Positions 8,030-14,364 of a stretch of DNA of 14,364 nucleotides are shown one piece after another (within the stretch, counting starts at the first letter, position 1; the number at the start of each line of letters is the position of its first letter). The notes under the pieces were generated by a model. It saw only the letters and a list, made by a program, of their open reading frames with translations. It was not told where the DNA came from and made no database searches. Where the stretch lies: the NCBI GenBank assembly GCA_013140405.1, contig JABFSV010000400.1, positions 1 through 14,364 of the forward strand, in the 5' to 3' direction. The DNA comes from Methyloglobulus sp. (GTDB lineage: Bacteria > Pseudomonadota > Gammaproteobacteria > Methylococcales > Methylomonadaceae). Both the position numbers and the translations under genes were made by a program.

Positions 8030-8293
8030 TTACCGATTGGCACTTTCCAAAACCTCAACCAACTTAAAAGTTTTATTTTTGGAAATTGGCCGACATGAGG
8101 TAATCGAAACCGTGTCACCCTCATGACAAACATTTTGTTCATCATGAGCCATCATCTTGGTTGACCGTTTTATGTATTTACCATAGACCGGATGCTTGAC
8201 CACGCGCTCTACCAATACTGTAATGGTTTTGTCCATTTTATTACTGACAACCTTACCAGTTATTGTCCGCAGTTTGACTTCATTTTCAGCCAT
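8030..8293 (-). CDS. rpsQ: 30S ribosomal protein S17
   Basis: S17 is an early 30S assembly protein with an OB fold that binds the 5' domain of 16S rRNA. The 87-aa product has [20 protein letters not shown] (about residues 11-30), followed by [19 protein letters not shown]. It also has [20 protein letters not shown], all typical blocks. The ATG lies inside the end of rpmC, so the two genes share 8 nt (ATGGCTGA, which contains the rpmC TGA). It is the last gene of the S10 operon; rplN begins 36 nt later. Confidence 0.98.
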   Translation of the reverse strand: MAENEVKLRTITGKVVSNKMDKTITVLVERVVKHPVYGKYIKRSTKMMAHDEQNVCHEGDTVSITSCRPISKNKTFKLVEVLESANR

Positions 8294-8486
8294 GTGTCGA
8301 TCTCGCCATTTCGTTGATAAGGGTATGGACTCGAGCTATTTCGCGCCTAACTTTTTTGACCTGATCTGGTTTGGAAAGCTGTCCCGTCCCTTTTTGCATC
8401 TTCAAATTAAATCTTTCCCGAGAGAGGTCGATGAGCAATGTACCCAACTCGTCTTTCGTTTTTTTACGTAAATCTTTCGCCTTCAT
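8286..8486 (-). CDS. rpmC: 50S ribosomal protein L29
   Basis: L29 is a small two-helix protein beside the exit tunnel that, with L23, forms the docking site for SRP and trigger factor. The 66-aa product is slightly longer than the 63-aa E. coli protein. It begins [20 protein letters not shown] and contains the family landmark [20 protein letters not shown], then [13 protein letters not shown]. Its ATG shares one base with the rplP stop (TAATG), and its last 8 nt are shared with rpsQ. Both arrangements suggest reinitiation-coupled translation of rplP, rpmC and rpsQ. Confidence 0.97.
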   Translation of the reverse strand: MKAKDLRKKTKDELGTLLIDLSRERFNLKMQKGTGQLSKPDQVKKVRREIARVHTLINEMARSTHG

Positions 8487-8899
8487 TACATTATCGTCCG
8501 AGCAGTGAACAGTGTTTTCAATGGCAACTTAGCAGCCGCTAAGGTAAACGCCTCACGCGCCAACTCCTCAGAAACGCCTTGTATCTCGTATAACATAGTT
8601 CCAGGTCTAATTTGTGCAACCCAGTATTCTACACTACCTTTGCCTTTTCCCATACGAACTTCTAAAGGTTTTTTAGTGATCGGCTTATCAGGGAAGATAC
8701 GAATCCAAATTTTACCGCCACGCTTGACGTGGCGAGTAATTGTTCGACGAGCAGATTCGATTTGCCGAGCAGTTAACCTGCCACGACTGATTGACTTTAA
8801 TCCGTATTCGCCAAAACTGACGGATGAGCCGCGTACAGCAACACCGTTATTCCGGCCTTTATGTTGTTTACGGAATTTTGTTCTTTTTGGTTGAAGCAT
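8486..8899 (-). CDS. rplP: 50S ribosomal protein L16
   Basis: L16 lies near the peptidyl transferase centre and helps place the A-site tRNA elbow. The 137-aa product begins [19 protein letters not shown]. It contains [13 protein letters not shown] and [20 protein letters not shown], followed by [14 protein letters not shown]. Arg82 in VRMGKGKG matches E. coli Arg81, the residue hydroxylated by the oxygenase RoxA/YcfD in that organism; the acceptor residue is therefore kept. The C-terminal [17 protein letters not shown] is standard. It starts 16 nt after rpsC, and its stop overlaps the rpmC ATG by one base. Confidence 0.98.
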   Translation of the reverse strand: MLQPKRTKFRKQHKGRNNGVAVRGSSVSFGEYGLKSISRGRLTARQIESARRTITRHVKRGGKIWIRIFPDKPITKKPLEVRMGKGKGSVEYWVAQIRPGTMLYEIQGVSEELAREAFTLAAAKLPLKTLFTARTIM

Positions 8900-8915
8900 G
8901 ATCCTGTCCCTTTAC

Positions 8916-9587
8916 TTATTTCTTAGCATCAGATTGACTGGAAGCATTGTGTGCATCCATGTCAAACACTTCGCCTTTAAATATCCATACTTTTATGCCG
9001 ATAATTCCATATGTCGTGTTGGCTTCAGCAGTTGCATAATCAATATCAGCCCTCAAGGTATGCAAAGGCACACGACCTTCTCTGTACCATTCACTACGCG
9101 CAATTTCTGCACCATTTAAGCGACCACCAACGTTTATTTTTATACCTTCCGCCCCAAGACGCATGGTATTTGTAACCGCACGCTTCATTGCGCGACGGTA
9201 CATAATTCGTTTTTCTAACTGCTGTGCAACACCTTCTGCAACTAATTGCGCGTCGAGTTCAGGCTTCCTAATCTCTTCGACATTAAGCTGGACAGGCACA
9301 CCTATCATTTTAGATATCTGTTGCCTCAACACATCAATATCTTCACCTTTTTTGCCGATTACAATTCCGGGCCTTGCAGTGTGGATAGTAATGTGTGCAT
9401 TGTTGGCTGGGCGGTTAATCTGGATACGACTAACTGAAGCATGTGCCAGCTTTGTTTTCAGGAATTGCCTGACCGCTAAGTCTTGATTTAAGAACAAAGG
9501 ATAATCATGGCTATTTGCATACCATCTTGAGTTCCAGTCCTTTACTATGCCAAGACGAATGCCAATTGGATGTACTTTTTGTCCCAT
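8916..9587 (-). CDS. rpsC: 30S ribosomal protein S3
   Basis: S3 is a head protein that forms the mRNA entry pore with S4 and S5 and contributes to mRNA unwinding. The 223-aa product begins [14 protein letters not shown]. Its KH domain carries the GxxG loop as GKKG at residues 78-81, in [14 protein letters not shown]. The C-terminal domain includes [20 protein letters not shown] and [20 protein letters not shown], then [20 protein letters not shown]. The tail is short and somewhat variable ([11 protein letters not shown]). It starts 9 nt after rplV and ends 16 nt before rplP, in the normal S10 order. Confidence 0.98.
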   Translation of the reverse strand: MGQKVHPIGIRLGIVKDWNSRWYANSHDYPLFLNQDLAVRQFLKTKLAHASVSRIQINRPANNAHITIHTARPGIVIGKKGEDIDVLRQQISKMIGVPVQLNVEEIRKPELDAQLVAEGVAQQLEKRIMYRRAMKRAVTNTMRLGAEGIKINVGGRLNGAEIARSEWYREGRVPLHTLRADIDYATAEANTTYGIIGIKVWIFKGEVFDMDAHNASSQSDAKK

Positions 9588-9596
9588 TTTCTGCCC

Positions 9597-9932
9597 CTAC
9601 TCGTTTTCCGAGACTTTAACTGTAATATGGCAGGTTCTTTTAAGGATATGGTTTGCACGTCCCTTAGCTCTTGCCTTAAATCTTTTCGCAGTTGGCGCTT
9701 CGTCAACGTATACGGTTGAAACCCTTAACTCGTCGATGTCTGCGCTATCGTTGTGTTCTGCATTGGCTATAGCCGACTCAAGAATTTTTTTAACGATTGC
9801 TGCCGCTTTTTTTGAACTGAATTTCAATGTATTCAGAGCTTGCTCTACCGGCAAACCACGTATTAAATCCCCAATCAGACGCGCTTTTTGGGCAGATAAA
9901 GGTGCATTTCTTAATTTTGCTGAAACTTCCAT
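9597..9932 (-). CDS. rplV: 50S ribosomal protein L22
   Basis: L22 lines the narrow part of the peptide exit tunnel with its long beta hairpin, the element involved in macrolide response and nascent-chain stalling. The 111-aa product shows [20 protein letters not shown] at the start and [20 protein letters not shown] in the middle. The hairpin region reads [20 protein letters not shown], followed by [13 protein letters not shown]. The Lys-Arg of the hairpin tip (E. coli Met-Lys-Arg) is kept. It lies 11 nt after rpsS and 9 nt before rpsC. Confidence 0.98.
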   Translation of the reverse strand: MEVSAKLRNAPLSAQKARLIGDLIRGLPVEQALNTLKFSSKKAAAIVKKILESAIANAEHNDSADIDELRVSTVYVDEAPTAKRFKARAKGRANHILKRTCHITVKVSENE

Positions 9933-9943
9933 TACACAACAAC

Positions 9944-10216
9944 CTATTTAGATTTCTTGTCAGCCACATGGCCTTTAAAGGTACGGGTCGGTGCAAACTC
10001 ACCTAACTTGTGCCCTATCATGTTTTCAGATACGAGAACGGGTATATGCAGACGGCCATTATGGACAGCAATCGTCAATCCCAACATATCAGGAATGATC
10101 ATTGATCTTCTGGACCATGTCTTAATCGGTTTGCGATTATTTGCACTAACAGCATCTTCAACTTTCTTCTGAAGATGATGATCGATAAATGGACCTTTTT
10201 TAATTGACCGTGGCAC
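9944..10216 (-). CDS. rpsS: 30S ribosomal protein S19
   Basis: S19 binds 16S rRNA in the 30S head, pairs with S13, and contacts the A- and P-site tRNA surroundings. The 90-aa product opens [19 protein letters not shown]. It continues with [20 protein letters not shown] and [20 protein letters not shown]. It ends in [19 protein letters not shown], a complete match to family layout and two residues shorter than E. coli S19. It starts 18 nt after rplB and ends 11 nt before rplV. Confidence 0.98.
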   Translation of the reverse strand: MPRSIKKGPFIDHHLQKKVEDAVSANNRKPIKTWSRRSMIIPDMLGLTIAVHNGRLHIPVLVSENMIGHKLGEFAPTRTFKGHVADKKSK

Positions 10217-10234
10217 GGTTATACCTCTCTTATC

Positions 10235-11056
10235 TTATTTTCTGCGTCTGATAATCATGTTATCAGTGCGTTTGTTTTTTCGTGTTTTATAGCCTTTAGT
10301 TGGCATACCCCAAGGTGAAACCGGATGCCTACCACCTGATGTCCGTCCTTCGCCGCCACCATGTGGATGGTCAACAGGGTTCATTACCACCCCACGGACT
10401 GTCGGCCTAACGCCGCGCCAACGGGTTGCCCCAGCTTTTCCTAAGGAAACCAAGTTATGTTCCGAATTAGAAACTTCACCAATTACCGCTCGGCAATCAG
10501 CCAATACTTTCCGCATTTCACCAGAACGCAACCTAATTGTTGCATGAGCTCCATCTCTTGCCACTAACTGTGCAGATGTACCTGCACTTCGGGCTAACTG
10601 GGCACCTTTACCGGGCTTTAATTCAACACAGTGAACGACAGCACCCATTGGTACATTCCGCAATGGCATACAGTTGCCGGGCTTTACGGGAACGGTTTCA
10701 GAGGAAATAAGCTCTTGCCCTACTTCAAGGCCTTTAGGGGCAATAATGTAGCGGCGCTCACCATCTTTAAACAGGATTAGGGCAATGTTTGCCGTCCTGT
10801 TTGGGTCATACTCAAGACGCTCAACGACCGCAGGTATATCCATTTTGTTGCGCTTGAAGTCGATAATGCGATAGTGCTGCTTATGCCCACCACCCACATG
10901 CCGAGTCGTTATGCGACCTTGGTTATTCCGTCCACCACTTTTGCTGAGCTTGCTCAACAATGGAGCGTAAGGCTTGCCTTTATGCAGACCTTCGCTTTTA
11001 ATCCGCACAACAAAGCGCGAACCTGGCGATGTCGGTTTTGACTTTACAATAGCCAT
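10235..11056 (-). CDS. rplB: 50S ribosomal protein L2
   Basis: L2 is one of the most conserved 50S proteins and is needed for subunit association and peptidyl transferase activity. The 273-aa length equals E. coli L2. The OB-fold half includes [20 protein letters not shown] (about residues 42-61) and [20 protein letters not shown]. The SH3-like half includes [20 protein letters not shown]. The catalytically important loop [20 protein letters not shown] has His230, which corresponds to His229 of mature E. coli L2. The 39-nt gap after rplW is the second longest in the window and holds no recognisable promoter. Confidence 0.98.
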   Translation of the reverse strand: MAIVKSKPTSPGSRFVVRIKSEGLHKGKPYAPLLSKLSKSGGRNNQGRITTRHVGGGHKQHYRIIDFKRNKMDIPAVVERLEYDPNRTANIALILFKDGERRYIIAPKGLEVGQELISSETVPVKPGNCMPLRNVPMGAVVHCVELKPGKGAQLARSAGTSAQLVARDGAHATIRLRSGEMRKVLADCRAVIGEVSNSEHNLVSLGKAGATRWRGVRPTVRGVVMNPVDHPHGGGEGRTSGGRHPVSPWGMPTKGYKTRKNKRTDNMIIRRRK

Positions 11057-11095
11057 TTCTTAATACCGTTCCCTATTGTCTCTTTATCTAATAAA

Positions 11096-11389
11096 CTATG
11101 GAGTCGCAAAGCTGATGTCATGACCGGGCTTGAGCTTGACGTATGCTTTTTTCCAGTCTGAACGCTGACCCAATGTTTTCCCGAAGCGTTTTTTCTTGCC
11201 TTTTACATTCAACACATGAACAGAATCAACTTCGACGCTAAACATGGCTTCGACAGCTTTTTTGACTTGAATCTTTGTCGCCTGTTTTTTTACCTTGAAC
11301 ACAAAACGGTTATCTTTCTCAGCAGCAATCGTGCTTTTTTCCGAGATGATCGGCGCATCCAAAATATCTATCAACTGGTAATTGCTCAT
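11096..11389 (-). CDS. rplW: 50S ribosomal protein L23
   Basis: L23 sits at the peptide tunnel exit and is the main docking site for trigger factor and SRP. The 97-aa product starts MSNYQLIDILDAPIISEKST and contains the conserved NRFVFKVKKQATKIQVKKAV (about residues 27-46). A basic loop follows (VKGKKKRFGKTLGQRSDWKK) and it ends in YVKLKPGHDISFATP. Its ATG overlaps the rplD stop by 4 nt (ATGA), a classical coupled-translation joint. A 39-nt gap follows before rplB. Confidence 0.98.
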   Translation of the reverse strand: MSNYQLIDILDAPIISEKSTIAAEKDNRFVFKVKKQATKIQVKKAVEAMFSVEVDSVHVLNVKGKKKRFGKTLGQRSDWKKAYVKLKPGHDISFATP

Positions 11390-12003
11390 GCTAGACGCTC
11401 CTCTAATCTTTTTATCGCTGCAGATGTTGCAATAATCTTGTCTGCAGCAACTAATAGTATCGGGCTTAAGTTTTCTGCCTCGATAACCTCAACATTAGGG
11501 ATATTCCGAGATGCCAGGGCTAAATTAGCTTCAATCTTATCAACGATAATCAAAACACGTCTTGCGTCAATATCTTTTAGCTTCGCATTAAACTCTTTAG
11601 TTTTAGGCGAGGTAGGGACGATAGCGTCACTAACCAACAACCTGTCTTGTCTGAGCAATTCAGACAAAATAGATCGAATGCCTACGCGGAACATTTTTTT
11701 ATTTAACTTCTGCTCGTAATTCCTGGGCCTGGCTGCAAATGCAACACCACCCGTGCGCCAAACTGGGCTTCTGGTCGTACCTGCGCGGGCGCGGCCTGTG
11801 CCTTTTTGCTTCCAAGGCTTCGCACCACCACCGCTTACGTCAGAACGAGTTTTCTGTGCTTTAGTACCAGCACGCGCTCCGGCCAAGTATCGAGTCACTA
11901 ACTGATGAATTAATGTCTCGTTATACGTTTGTCCAAAAACAGACTCAAGTGCGTCGACGTTATTGGCAGTATTTCCATTTAAAGCTGGTATTTGCAAACC
12001 CAT
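11386..12003 (-). CDS. rplD: 50S ribosomal protein L4
   Basis: L4 reaches into the peptide exit tunnel with an extended loop. In E. coli it also represses the S10 operon and shields the degradosome. The 205-aa product (E. coli 201) carries the loop as SGGGAKPWKQKGTGRARAG, roughly residues 57-75, containing the Lys equivalent to the erythromycin-resistance position K63. The rest is the globular Rossmann-like part, with VLIIVDKIEANLALASRNIP and a C-terminal helix. It starts 3 nt after rplC and its stop overlaps rplW by 4 nt. The E. coli-type L4-responsive leader upstream of rpsJ has no room in this genome (4-nt gap), so self-regulation by that route is unlikely. Confidence 0.98.
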   Translation of the reverse strand: MGLQIPALNGNTANNVDALESVFGQTYNETLIHQLVTRYLAGARAGTKAQKTRSDVSGGGAKPWKQKGTGRARAGTTRSPVWRTGGVAFAARPRNYEQKLNKKMFRVGIRSILSELLRQDRLLVSDAIVPTSPKTKEFNAKLKDIDARRVLIIVDKIEANLALASRNIPNVEVIEAENLSPILLVAADKIIATSAAIKRLEERLA

Positions 12004-12006
12004 GAC

Positions 12007-12657
12007 TTAACCTTTATTTCGCATTTTTGATGCGGGTGTAACAACTACATCGCCGCCTTTAGCGCCAGGCACTGCACCTTTAACTAGAATTAAATTCCGT
12101 TCGGTATCAATGGCATGGATCGTTAAGTTTTGGATGGTTCTTTTTTTATCACCCAAATGACCCGCCATTTTTTTACCTTTAAATACTCGACCAGGCGTTT
12201 GGTTCATACCGATAGAACCTAACACCCTGTGCGAAAGCGAGTTGCCGTGGGTTGCATCTTGCATATGGAAATGATGGCGTTTGATACCACCAGCAAAACC
12301 TTTACCGATACTGCGCCCCTGGACATCCACCACTTGGCCTGCCGAGAAAATACTTACGGGCAACTCAGAGCCGACGGCAAGATCCTGTCCTTCATTTTCA
12401 TCCAGCCTGAACTCCCACAACCCTCTACCAGCTGTCATATTGGCTTTGGCATAATGACCAGCCATAGCCTTATTTACGTGCGATGATTTCTTGTCGCCTA
12501 CCGCGACTTGAATCGATCGGTAGCCATCAATTTCAACACTTTTGACCTGGGCAACTCTATTGGAATCAACCTGCAATACAGTGACAGGAACGGAAGTGCC
12601 ATCTTCACCAAATACCCTGGTCATACCGCATTTTCGACCCACAAGACCTATTGACAT
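12007..12657 (-). CDS. rplC: 50S ribosomal protein L3
   Basis: L3 starts 50S assembly and extends a branched loop toward the peptidyl transferase centre. The 216-aa product opens [20 protein letters not shown] and contains [15 protein letters not shown]. The loop region is [20 protein letters not shown], followed by [17 protein letters not shown]. Gln153 in MNQTPG corresponds to E. coli Gln150, the residue methylated by PrmB, so the acceptor is conserved; the residue two places before it is Met rather than the E. coli Gln. The C-terminus has the typical [19 protein letters not shown]. It lies 20 nt after rpsJ and 3 nt before rplD. Confidence 0.98.
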   Translation of the reverse strand: MSIGLVGRKCGMTRVFGEDGTSVPVTVLQVDSNRVAQVKSVEIDGYRSIQVAVGDKKSSHVNKAMAGHYAKANMTAGRGLWEFRLDENEGQDLAVGSELPVSIFSAGQVVDVQGRSIGKGFAGGIKRHHFHMQDATHGNSLSHRVLGSIGMNQTPGRVFKGKKMAGHLGDKKRTIQNLTIHAIDTERNLILVKGAVPGAKGGDVVVTPASKMRNKG

Positions 12658-12677
12658 CTGCCAATTCCTCTATTCTT

Positions 12678-12989
12678 TTAATTCAACTTAATCTGAACAT
12701 CAACACCGGCGGCGAGATCCAATTTCATCAACGCATCGACTGTTTTGTCAGTCGGCTCAACGATATCAAGCAACCTTTTGTATGTTCTTAATTCATATTG
12801 ATCCCGCGCATCCTTGTTGACATGCGGAGAAATCAAAATCGTGAAACGCTCTTTTTTAGTAGGCAAGGGAATAGGGCCTTTTACTTGGGCACCCGTTCTT
12901 CTTGCAGTTTCTACTATCTCACCAGCCGACTGGTCAATCAATTTATGGTCAAATGATTTCAACCGGATTCTGATAGTTTGGTTTGTCAT
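12678..12989 (-). CDS. rpsJ: 30S ribosomal protein S10 / NusE
   Basis: S10 is a 30S head protein and, as NusE, links RNA polymerase antitermination factors to the ribosome. The 103-aa product is exactly the E. coli length. It contains [20 protein letters not shown] (about residues 6-25), [20 protein letters not shown] and the loop [20 protein letters not shown]. It ends in [13 protein letters not shown]. The ATG is only 4 nt after the tuf stop, and its weak GAG ribosome-binding site is made from the last tuf codon. This gene would normally open the S10 operon; here it is embedded behind tuf with no room for a leader. Confidence 0.98.
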   Translation of the reverse strand: MTNQTIRIRLKSFDHKLIDQSAGEIVETARRTGAQVKGPIPLPTKKERFTILISPHVNKDARDQYELRTYKRLLDIVEPTDKTVDALMKLDLAAGVDVQIKLN

Positions 12990-12993
12990 GTTC

Positions 12994-14184
12994 TTACTCG
13001 ATGATGGATGCTACAACGCCAGCACCAACGGTACGGCCACCTTCACGAATAGCGAAGCGTAAGCCATCTTCCATAGCAATCGGTGATATCAATTTCACTT
13101 TTACAGAAATATTATCACCAGGCATTACCATCTCAACACCTTCGGGCAAAGCAACTGCACCGGTGACATCCGTGGTTCTAAAATAGAACTGTGGGCGATA
13201 ACCATCAAAAAATGGCGTATGACGACCGCCTTCTTCCTTTGATAATATGTATATCTCAGCATTGAAATGGGCATGTGGCTTGATAGTGCCTTTGTGTGCC
13301 AATACTTGACCACGTTCAACGTCATCACGCTTCGTGCCTCTCAACAACAAGCCGACGTTATCTCCCGCTTGACCTTGGTCGAGCAACTTGCGGAACATTT
13401 CAACGCCAGTAACAGTTGTTGTAACAGTTGGTCTAATACCAACAATTTCGACTTCCTGGCCCACTTTAATGATACCGCGCTCAATACGGCCTGTTACTAC
13501 GGTGCCACGACCTGATATTGAGAATACATCTTCAATCGGCATCAAGAAAGCACCGTCAACGGCCCGTTCTGGCAATGGGATATAACTGTCCAAGGCTTCA
13601 ACCAATCTAATAACAGAAGGGACACCAATTTCACTCTCATCGCCTTGCAATGCAAGTAATGCTGATCCTCTGATAATAGGTGTATCGTCACCTGGGAACT
13701 CATACATATCCAACAGCTCTCTAAGTTCCATTTCCACCAACTCAATCAACTCTTCGTCGTCAACCATGTCGGCTTTATTCAGAAAAACTACAACATAAGG
13801 AACGCCAACCTGTCTTGACAACAGGATGTGTTCTCTGGTTTGTGGCATTGGGCCATCAGCAGCTGAACAAACTAAGATCGCGCCATCCATCTGCGCAGCC
13901 CCTGTAATCATATTTTTTACGTAGTCGGCGTGACCTGGGCAGTCAACGTGAGCGTAATGACGCGCTGTCGATTCATACTCGACATGAGAAGTGGCGATAG
14001 TAATACCACGAGCACGCTCTTCGGGCGCATTGTCAATCTGGTCGAACGCCTTAACCGCACCACCGTGCAATTTAGCCATCACCGTTGTCAGAGCGGCGGT
14101 CAGTGTTGTCTTACCGTGATCGACGTGCCCGATGGTGCCAACGTTAACGTGAGGCTTACTACGTGAAAATTTTTCTTTAGCCAT
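12994..14184 (-). CDS. tuf: Translation elongation factor EF-Tu
   Basis: EF-Tu is the GTPase that delivers aminoacyl-tRNA to the ribosomal A site. The 396-aa product is full length. GTP-binding motifs are all present: G1 GHVDHGKT at residues 19-26, G2 RGITI at 59-63, G3 DCPGH at 81-85 with catalytic His85, and G4 NKAD at 136-139 (E. coli has NKCD). Domains 2 and 3 are intact ([39 protein letters not shown]; then [15 protein letters not shown]). The E. coli Ala375 equivalent in FAIREGG, a kirromycin-response site, is unchanged. The linker before domain 2 is slightly longer than in E. coli, as in Pseudomonas. It follows fusA by 28 nt and precedes rpsJ by 4 nt. Many gammaproteobacteria have a second tuf; none is visible here. 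Confidence 0.98.
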   Translation of the reverse strand: MAKEKFSRSKPHVNVGTIGHVDHGKTTLTAALTTVMAKLHGGAVKAFDQIDNAPEERARGITIATSHVEYESTARHYAHVDCPGHADYVKNMITGAAQMDGAILVCSAADGPMPQTREHILLSRQVGVPYVVVFLNKADMVDDEELIELVEMELRELLDMYEFPGDDTPIIRGSALLALQGDESEIGVPSVIRLVEALDSYIPLPERAVDGAFLMPIEDVFSISGRGTVVTGRIERGIIKVGQEVEIVGIRPTVTTTVTGVEMFRKLLDQGQAGDNVGLLLRGTKRDDVERGQVLAHKGTIKPHAHFNAEIYILSKEEGGRHTPFFDGYRPQFYFRTTDVTGAVALPEGVEMVMPGDNISVKVKLISPIAMEDGLRFAIREGGRTVGAGVVASIIE

Positions 14185-14212
14185 GACTCAATACCTTTAT
14201 GTTACATTCAAA

Positions 14213-14364
14213 TTATGATGATTTTTTAATAATTGCTTCTGCAATTGATGCAGGCACTTCATTGTATTTTTCAAACTGCATACTGTAAGTAGCTCGCCCC
14301 TGTGTTGCCGAACGCAAATCAGTTGCATAACCGAACATTTCCGCTAGCGGTACTTCGCAACTAA
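14213..14364 (-). CDS. fusA: Translation elongation factor EF-G, C-terminal fragment (cut by window edge)
   Basis: EF-G is the GTPase that drives translocation and, with RRF, recycles ribosomes. Only the last 49 complete codons are inside the window. They read [20 protein letters not shown], then [15 protein letters not shown], and end in EAIIKKSS before TAA. This is the C-terminal part of domain V, close to the E. coli EF-G ending ([20 protein letters not shown]). The frame is open to the right edge, so the fragment reflects the window boundary and not a broken gene. A 28-nt gap with an AAAGG ribosome-binding site separates it from tuf, the usual str-operon arrangement. Confidence 0.95.
   Translation of the reverse strand, partial: SCEVPLAEMFGYATDLRSATQGRATYSMQFEKYNEVPASIAEAIIKKSS

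Noticed and set aside
11057..11095. Promoter or attenuator in the rplW–rplB gap
   Set aside because: The 39-nt AT-rich gap has no -35/-10 pair with acceptable spacing and no stem followed by a T run.
11216..11719. Plus-strand open frame of 167 codons, and other plus-strand frames such as 9547-9951 and 8505-8894
   Set aside because: Each lies opposite a certain ribosomal-protein gene, has no recognisable family motif, and has no operon context. These are antisense shadows of conserved coding sequence.
14213..14364. fusA and rpoA as truncated pseudogenes
   Set aside because: Both frames run intact into the window edge and match family termini or near-termini, so truncation is due to the window boundaries.
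1..14364. An undescribed biological system hidden in the block
   Set aside because: Every minus-strand gene is a recognised housekeeping gene in canonical order, gaps are at most 76 nt, and there is no inserted gene, repeat array or non-coding stretch large enough to hold another system.

Overview
The window is one continuous block of translation genes, all on the minus strand, with every gene in the classical bacterial str–S10–spc–alpha order. I see no mobile element, CRISPR array, RNA gene, phage gene or unfamiliar protein, and no undescribed system. The points worth a second look are in the joints between genes: missing leader space, start codons, overlaps and one candidate promoter.

Organism: the gene order and protein sequences point to a gammaproteobacterium with moderately AT-rich DNA. 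SecY is followed by the short zinc-ribbon L36 and then S13, with no adk, map or infA between them. S14 is the long, cysteine-free form. RpoA, S8, L2, L16 and EF-Tu read very close to Escherichia and Pseudomonas homologues. EF-Tu has the slightly longer domain-1/2 linker and the 'VVASIIE'-type ending rather than the enterobacterial one. A methanotroph-like (Methylococcales) origin is possible, but that is a weak guess from memory of similar sequences.

Layout, read 5'->3' on the minus strand from the right edge. End of the str operon: the last ~50 codons of fusA (14364-14213), then tuf (14184-12994). S10 operon: rpsJ, rplC, rplD, rplW, rplB, rpsS, rplV, rpsC, rplP, rpmC, rpsQ (12989-8030). Spc operon: rplN, rplX, rplE, rpsN, rpsH, rplF, rplR, rpsE, rpmD, rplO, secY, rpmJ (7993-2489). 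Alpha operon: rpsM, rpsK, rpsD, rpoA (2412 to the left edge, where the last few residues of RpoA are cut off; rplQ would be expected next).

Together these genes make the two GTPases of elongation (EF-G, EF-Tu), 25 ribosomal proteins of both subunits, the protein-export channel SecY and the RNA polymerase alpha subunit. Spacing is very tight: gaps run from 0 to 39 nt, several genes overlap by 1, 4 or 8 nt, and only the rpmJ–rpsM joint (76 nt) is larger. That joint holds a plausible extended -10 promoter, in the place where the E. coli alpha promoter lies. No stretch longer than 300 nt lacks a gene. No rho-independent terminator was recognised, and plus-strand open frames are shadows of the minus-strand genes.
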